A DNA stretch of 64,000 nucleotides from Trifolium pratense (Eukaryota > Streptophyta > Magnoliopsida > Fabales > Fabaceae): contig NC_060064.1 of the NCBI RefSeq assembly GCF_020283565.1, positions 11,336,266-11,400,265 of the forward strand, given 5' to 3'. Within the stretch, counting starts at the first letter, position 1, and the number at the start of each line of letters is the position of its first letter. Positions 58,137 through 64,000 of the stretch are shown piece after piece. The notes beneath the pieces were generated by a model, which saw only the letters and a program-made list of their open reading frames with translations, was not told the DNA's origin and made no database searches. The translations under genes and the position numbers were made by a program.

Positions 58137-59370
58137 TTGGGGGAAGGGTGGGGTAGGATGGCGTTAGCGTGGTGGAAGGATTTGTGTGATGTTAGGGATA
58201 AAGTTGAAGTGACGAATGTAGGTCATTGGTTTGAGAATAATCTTAGTCGAATGATGAAAAATGGTAAAAATACTATGTTTTGGAAAGATAGGCAATGCTT
58301 TTTTGAGCATTATATTAATAGACTTTTTGAGTTATTTATAGATAAGAATATTTTAGTAGTAGAAATATGTAGTGTAGACTCGGATGGGGTGAAGTTGGCA
58401 TTGGAGGAGGCGTTTGTTTGCGTGAGATCAGGGACGGATCCAGACATTTACCTAACGAGGGATCAAAATATTTTTCCGGTAATAAATAATATATAATGAT
58501 AAAGAACAAATTAAAAATTTTGTCCCTGAATATATGAGACGCTATCATAATAGTTCCTAAATATATTAAAATTGTAAATACATTCATAGTGTGTCTTTTG
58601 TTATAAAATTTATTGACTAAACTGACATCAAAAATATATTTGAAGACTAAATTGACTACTTAATAATATGTTTGAAAACCAAAATGACTAATAAAATAGA
58701 AACCCGGGTATATTATACCGCATATAAGCAAATAAATAACATGACACATATACTAGTATTATACTACTTATATAATATAATATGATTGGCAGAGAGGGGG
58801 GTTGAAACCCCTGCTTGCCCCCCATAGATTCGTCCCTGCGTGCGATGAAGAGTTGATAATGGAATGTGGTGATGTCTTGGAAAATGTGTTATTACATGTT
58901 AATGTTTCAAATCGATGGACGTGGCAACTTAATCCTAATGATATGGTCACTCACATTGTCTCTGTTACAACGACAACACATAATGACATTATTTGGAATA
59001 AAATAACGCTATTAAAAATGTCCTTTTTGCTTAGAGAAGGTTACACAATAGGTTACCAACAAAAGATAATTTGATTTTGTGTGGTGCGACTCTTGCGAAT
59101 AGGGTGCTTTGTTCAAGAGGATGTGGAATCATTGAAAATCTGAATCACTTGATTGTAGGTTGTGTCGAGGTTCAAAGTTTTTTTGAGTAAAATTATAAAT
59201 GTGTTGGGTGTTAATGACTTTTTTCTAATGTTATTATGGAACATGCAGCCCAATTTTTGTTGTTTTAAGAAATAGCAGGGTGTTTGCTCACGAAGTGGCT
59301 GAAGTGGTGGAAAAAGAAATTTAATTATTTATTGCATATGTGGTTATAGGAATTAACAATAGATAATTTG
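58137..59370 (+). pseudogene. LINE remnant (end of reverse transcriptase and zf-RVT)
   Basis: The translation gives ALAWWKDLCDVRDKVEVTNV, then FWKDRQCFFEHYINRLFEL and KLALEEAFVCVR. After a MITE it continues with EELIMECGDVLENVLLHVNV, then RWTWQLNPND and IIWNKITLLKMSFLL. This is the same conserved stretch as in the CACTA-split LINE at 25601-26090 and 17821-18366. A decayed zf-RVT follows to about 59370. Frameshifts are present. Confidence 0.75.
58429..58838. mobile_element. hAT-type MITE (CAGGGACGG family) inside the LINE
   Basis: The ends are CAGGGACGGATCCAG and GATTCGTCCCTG. The flanking octamers CGTGAGAT (58421-58428) and CGTGCGAT (58839-58846) differ at one position, an 8-bp hAT TSD. Family mates are at 3050 and 29210; two of the three copies sit in LINEs. 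Confidence 0.88.
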
Positions 59371-59395
59371 TTATTTGAGATGCTTTTAACTTTTA

Positions 59396-59738
59396 GGTTT
59401 AACTATATATTTGGTCTCTTACGTTTATTTTAGGTTTCAATTTGGTCTCTTACGTTTAAAATGTATCAATTTGGCACCTTACGTTTATTTTAGGTTTCAA
59501 GTTAGTCATTTCCGTTACTTTTGTCACTAACACCGTTTGAACAGTACACGTGTCAGTATGTACAAGTGTCACGTGTCTGTCCACATATGCAAATTGGCTG
59601 ACACATGTGAAAAAATTGACAGAAATGACTAACTTGAAACCTTAAATAAACGTAAGGGACAAAATTGATACTTTTTAAATGTAAGAGACCAAATTGAAAC
59701 CTAAAATAAACGTAAAGAACCAAATATGTAGTTAAACC
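59396..59738. mobile_element. Foldback MITE with 9-bp TSD (Mutator-like)
   Basis: The ends GGTTTAACTATATATTTGGT and the complementary ACCAAATATGTAGTTAAACC extend inward as arms with GTCTCTTACGTTTA / TAAACGTAAGGGAC. The 9-mer TAACTTTTA occurs on both sides. A relative with ATTAGGGTTAAATATGTTTT lies at about 32826-32930 in partial form. Confidence 0.75.
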
Positions 59739-59741
59739 TAA

Positions 59742-61868
59742 CTTTTATTATGATGTACTCCCTCCGTCTCAAAATTTTGTTCTTATAGAATTTTACATAT
59801 AAATAATTTTGTTCCTTATAGAATTGTGTTCCTTATAAATTATACACATCATTAATTCTACATTGGTTTATTAAAAAAAGTCAAAATTTTGGGATAAAAC
59901 TAGAAAGTTTGAAGGACCAAAGATTTGGAATGGATTGAATAATTTCATTAAGTTAGGCACTCTTGTGTCTAATCTTTCTAATATATGGATTTTTCCATGG
60001 TGTGCAAATTTGCACATGTTAAAGAAGTTTAAAGTAATAAGTTTTTATTGGAACTAAATGTTAACATGTGCACCAAGGACATATGTTAAGAATACAAATG
60101 TAGTAATATTCTCTTGTAACTTGTGCATTATACTTTTTATACATTAAATTCTTTTATGTTATTAAATGAAAATTTCTATTTTTAGATACCTTAACATGTG
60201 TCATTAGTGCACATGTTAACATGACCCTGAATATATAATTGTTTTCGATAAAAAGCTACTATTTTTATTTGGTTTAACATTACAATATTGCACATGTTAT
60301 TAAAACCCTTAATACTTCATCTGATCCTTGTTATAAGGAACATTTTGAGAAAAAAATTTGGTTCTTTTTATAAGCAACTTTGACAAATTTTCAAATATTT
60401 TGAATGTTTAATTTCACTTATGCCCTTATTTATTATGAGAGAATATTAAAAACAAGTAAGTTAGTTGAATTAAGAGTAATTAAATAAGGGTATACATGAA
60501 ATACATTTAGGGCCCGTTTGGTGCGCAGGATATGGAGACAGGATATGATAACACTATCCTATCATATTTTAAAGTGTTGCTTACAAAAAATACTAGGGGG
60601 ACTATATTGCTCGTTTTGATTGACTTATTGTTTAAGTTATGAAAAATAGTTTATGCAAATAAATAAAATTTTATGATAATTTATAAGTTCTCACTAACAA
60701 AAATTATATTTTCATGTGTAAAAAAATTTATTTTCATAAATTGTATTTTCATAACTTACATTGAAAAATTTATAATAATATATAAAATTTATTTATTTAC
60801 GTAAATTATTTTACACAAATATAAAAATAGTCAATTTTCGATTGGTTTATTAGAAAAGAAAATTAATATGTAGTTTGATTTTGTCAAAAAGAAGTTGTAG
60901 TTTGAAAAATATGGTATGAGTATGACTCTTATAAAAAAAAATATTTGGTATGACTGTGTGCCGACTTCCATAATAATTTTTAATAAAGAAATTATATTGA
61001 CCAGAACTTTATTTTGTATTTTTTGTGAGAGAGCTTAATTTGATTCCCACCAACTCAATCAAATTTCAAACCAAGAAAAAGACGAAATTGAATTGAGTGG
61101 CAATGAGGTGGCAAACAAAGAAAAAATGAAAAAAGAAAAAACCCTATGCCCCCATCCAATTCATTATCCAAAACCATTTACTCATCAAAAACCGCAACGT
61201 GGTTCAACTTCAACCTATGTACTTCACCGCATAACTAGGTCCCACAATACCTTAAATGTCTCTTATCCATTTGTTACCTCCTACACCATCATTACGTGTA
61301 ACCACGTGTCTCTCCACTATCCTTCTAAACCGTCCGATCAACCATCGACCTAATCAAACTCCATCACAGCCGTTAAATACGAATCTAACATCATCCATTG
61401 AATATTTCAACTTTATCTACTTTTATTTTCATTTTTTCCATAGACATCCTATTTAATTTTTTTTTTTTTTAGTTGAATAATTTTTTTTAATCATTTTGAG
61501 TTGAATAATTTAAGTTTTATAAATGATGAATCATTTTGAGTTGAATCATTTTTTTTTTTCGATTTTACTTTTGCATTGGGACTGAAACCATTTCATCCCA
61601 ATCTCTGACTCGAACTAGATTAAACAGATGAAACTAATTTTTTTATTTTTTTTTTTAACTTTGCCGACTTTAACCAGATTAAGTAGTAGGAGTATTTATT
61701 AATTTTTTCCAAAGAATTAATTTTTTTTGTTCACAAAAATATTTTCTTCTTTTTTTGTTTCGTTTCCCTTTCAAAACCGCAACCTTGTCCCACTTTACTT
61801 GTGGATAAAGCCTTTTTGTGCGTACCCTTTTTCTTGCACTTTGTTGTTTCAGAAGAAAAAGTGTTAAT
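59742..61868. other. Intergenic, MITE fragments, upstream region of the ACHT gene
   Basis: A Stowaway-type left end (CTCCCTCCGTCTCAAAATTT) is at 59758 without a clear partner. About 60315-60510 is an inverted partial relative of the MITE at 36512. GGGCCCGTTTGGTGCGCAGG at about 60510 is a typical MITE end with no visible mate. CCACGTGTC, a G-box, is at about 61302, 670 bp upstream of the ACHT ATG. Confidence 0.45.
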
Positions 61869-61888
61869 TCTCTCTCTCTCTCTCTCTC
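61869..61888. repeat. (TC)n microsatellite in the ACHT 5' leader
   Basis: About ten TC units lie 85-105 bp upstream of the ATG. Pyrimidine dinucleotide tracts are common in plant 5' UTRs. Confidence 0.9.
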
Positions 61889-61973
61889 ATCTATTTTTCT
61901 CGAGAAAATCCTAAGGAAAGTGAAAATAGAGTTTTTTCTTTGTTGTGTTTTTGAAGAAAATTATTGATTTTTA

Positions 61974-63698
61974 ATGGCGGAAATTTTGACCAAAACAAGT
62001 TTTGTTTCATCTTGGCATGGAAACAAAAATCAAAAGCTTCAAAGGGCATCCATGGTTCCAAAAGCTTGTAGTTTCAACGTTGGTTTGAGAACTTTTCCCT
62101 CTTTGAAGATGAAATCTCAGTTTCTCAGATCTTCATCTTTTTCATCTGAGTTTCATGGCAAAAAGCCTCTCTTTCGTGTAAATAGATCAATACCCAAAAG
62201 GATCAATTCACAAATTTCAGTTTCAGCTGCTCCTAAGGTTTGTCATAAATCTTAATACATACCTTTTTGATTTTCACACCTTAATCTGTTTTATTATGTT
62301 TTAATTTATTTTTTCTGTAATTAAGACCCTTTTAGATCATAGATTTTTATTTTTTCAATTTTCTGCATAACCCTTTTGCTTTTCATACCCTAACTGAATT
62401 TTATTATATTTTAATTTCTTTCAATTCTTCAAAAAAAAAAAAATTCTTTCAAAAATTAAGACCCTTTTAGTTGTTAGAATTAAGACCCTAATTTAAATTT
62501 TATATTTTTTCCATAAGTTTTTGTATTTTTTTTTTAGGGGTTTTATGGAATTTGCTGATTGATTTTGTTTCTGTTGTGAAAATTTGCAGATGACACTTAG
62601 AATAGGGAAAGTTCAGAAATGGTGGGAAAAGGGTCATCAACCTAACATGAGAGAGGTGACTTCAGCACAAGATCTTGTAGATTCACTTTTAAATGCAGGA
62701 GACAAACTTGTAATTGTTGATTTTTTCTCTCCTGGTTGTGGTGGTTGCAAAGCCCTTCATCCTAAGGTACTATTCTTCACCCTTGAATTACCTAATTCAA
62801 TGATAAACTTTTCATGATTTGCAAATCTTATTATAGTGATTCTGATGTTCTTTTGTTTGTGGTTTTATGACAGATATGTCAATTTGCTGAGATGAATCCT
62901 GATGTTGAGTTCCTTCAAGTGAACTATGAGGAACATAAATCCATGTGTTATAGTCTTAATGTTCATGTACTTCCTTTTTTCCGATTCTATAGAGGTGCTC
63001 ATGGACGATTATGCAGCTTTAGCTGCACCAATGCCACGGTTAGTCTACTTGCTTTGTCAATTTTATTTCTTATTTGATTTTATAATCCTATGATATGATA
63101 CCTTGATTTATTGTTTAATTACCTTGTTTAGATTTGGTTAGTTCATACTCTCCATGTTTGATTATGGTCTGAACAATTTTTTGGTCAGACTTTACTTACC
63201 TTGTGGCTAAAACTCTGGATTACCAGGGCTCACTTTTCGTGAGATCCAGAGGGTTAATTAAGACAAAAAGTAAAATATGTGCATGTTTGAAATCAGTTAA
63301 ATCTTCATATAGCATATTTTAGGAATGTTGTTATTTGCTAAACTATTTTAAGTGCTTATTTTTATGTATTTGTTGACTCATTGTTATGATAGATTCCTTC
63401 CTAATTAGGAATAACAGCATTGAATTTGAAGATAACTGATAAGAGTTTTATTTAATGACAGATCAAGAAGTTTAGAGATGCATTAGCCAAACACACTCCA
63501 GATAGATGCAGCTTGGAGCCAACCAAAGGTTTAGAGGAGAAAGAGCTCATAGCTCTATCTGAAAACCGAGATCTTGACTTTACATACACACCAAAGCCAT
63601 CTCAGCCTGTGCTTACTCCTGCAAATGAAGAGTCAGTGACCGAAGCCACACCTTCTTTGCCTTCAAAGGAGAGAACCTTGATCACTGCTTGGAGATGA
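61974..63698 (+). CDS. ACHT4: Chloroplast atypical Cys/His-rich thioredoxin (ACHT4-type), 4 exons
   Basis: Exons 61974-62237, 62590-62766, 62874-63038 and 63462-63698 join in frame (all GT-AG, phase 0) to 280 aa. Residues 1-88 are Ser/Lys/Arg-rich and poor in acidic residues, as in a plastid transit peptide. The thioredoxin fold follows, with IVDFFSPGCGGCKALHPK; the redox cysteines at about 138 and 141 sit in CGGC instead of the classical WCGPC. VHVLPFFRFYRGA carries the cis-proline. CSFSCTNATIKKFRDALAKH and GLEEKELIALSENRDLDFTY are ACHT-specific. In Arabidopsis, ACHT proteins pass oxidising equivalents from 2-Cys peroxiredoxin to targets; ACHT4 acts on the small subunit of ADP-glucose pyrophosphorylase, lowering starch synthesis. 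Whether this gene is ACHT4 or a close relative cannot be settled here. No lesion is seen. Confidence 0.94.
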
Positions 63699-64000
63699 TG
63701 ATGTGGTCAGTTTGTAACCAACCATATCTTCTGACTTCATCACTTGTACAGTGTAGGTTTGGTTTAGTATCTTGAAGAAGTATATACTCGTGAGAATGAA
63801 GATATCTTTCAAGAAGATCAAGTCACATAGTGTGTATCCTACAAGGCTTGGATTTATGGTTTTTTGGATCCATGCCTTGATATAGATATTATTAGGGTAA
63901 TTTGAAGCCGTAGAGTTTTTAGCATGGTTTTAAAAAAGGTTTGCGATCGTGATCTTTGATATCTCGATCGCAAGAAAGCCGCATTTAGCTGCAATATTAA

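Noticed and set aside
58802..59074. Stand-alone 90-codon gene
   Set aside because: Its first bases are the right end of a MITE and the rest is the continuation of the LINE protein from 58137.
1..64000. CRISPR arrays, bacterial operons, phage or integron features
   Set aside because: The DNA is plant nuclear. The regular repeats at 24790-25560 are palindromic CACTA subterminal units, not spaced CRISPR repeats with unique spacers.

Overview
This is AT-rich eukaryotic nuclear DNA from a flowering plant. It holds spliced genes with GT-AG introns, plant-specific families (NAC factor, EUL lectin, chloroplast ACHT thioredoxin) and plant transposon classes. The repeat content (tRNA-derived SINEs, Stowaway MITEs, small copia solo LTRs) suggests a papilionoid legume such as a Medicago or clover relative. 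The genus is inference and was not checked against a database.

Layout. 1-8.9 kb: decayed repeats. A LINE 3' end carries a hAT-type MITE, and a SINE carries a dead 3-kb hAT transposon. 8.8-12.6 kb: a four-exon EUL lectin gene with a G-box and TATA box, and TEs in its introns. 13-17.8 kb: a foldback, a Mutator-like element with 9-bp TSD, and a Stowaway inside a Stowaway. 17.8-26.1 kb: a LINE remnant split by a 7.2-kb CACTA element. That element has both ends, a matching 3-bp TSD and an open six-exon gene joining a TNP2 transposase to a C48/Ulp1-like protease domain. Its 3' end holds about eleven palindromes. 28.9-34.4 kb: a three-level nest (hAT MITE in hAT element in Stowaway-like element), a LINE RNase H remnant, a gypsy gag remnant split by a hAT MITE, and a hAT transposase C-terminal relic. 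38.5-40.4 kb: an intact three-exon NAC gene. 43.5-47.7 kb: a solo LTR, SINEs and a PIF/Harbinger MITE. 47.9-52.9 kb: a broken copy of the minor-spliceosome protein U11/U12-65K. It has a 5-bp duplication frameshift, two LTR-element insertions, and part of RRM2 missing. 54.1-55.75 kb: a U3 snoRNA gene with a Pol III-type plant snRNA promoter, and a 31-nt truncated copy 1.4 kb upstream. 58-59.7 kb: another LINE with a MITE, and a Mutator-like foldback. 61.97-63.7 kb: an intact four-exon ACHT-type plastid thioredoxin gene.

Apparently functional host genes are therefore four: the EUL lectin, the NAC factor, the U3 snoRNA and the ACHT thioredoxin. They share no pathway. Most of the rest is nested mobile DNA whose insertion order can be read from target site duplications (TSDs). 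No sequence search could be run. Family calls rest on motifs, exon structure and TSD/TIR logic read by eye.
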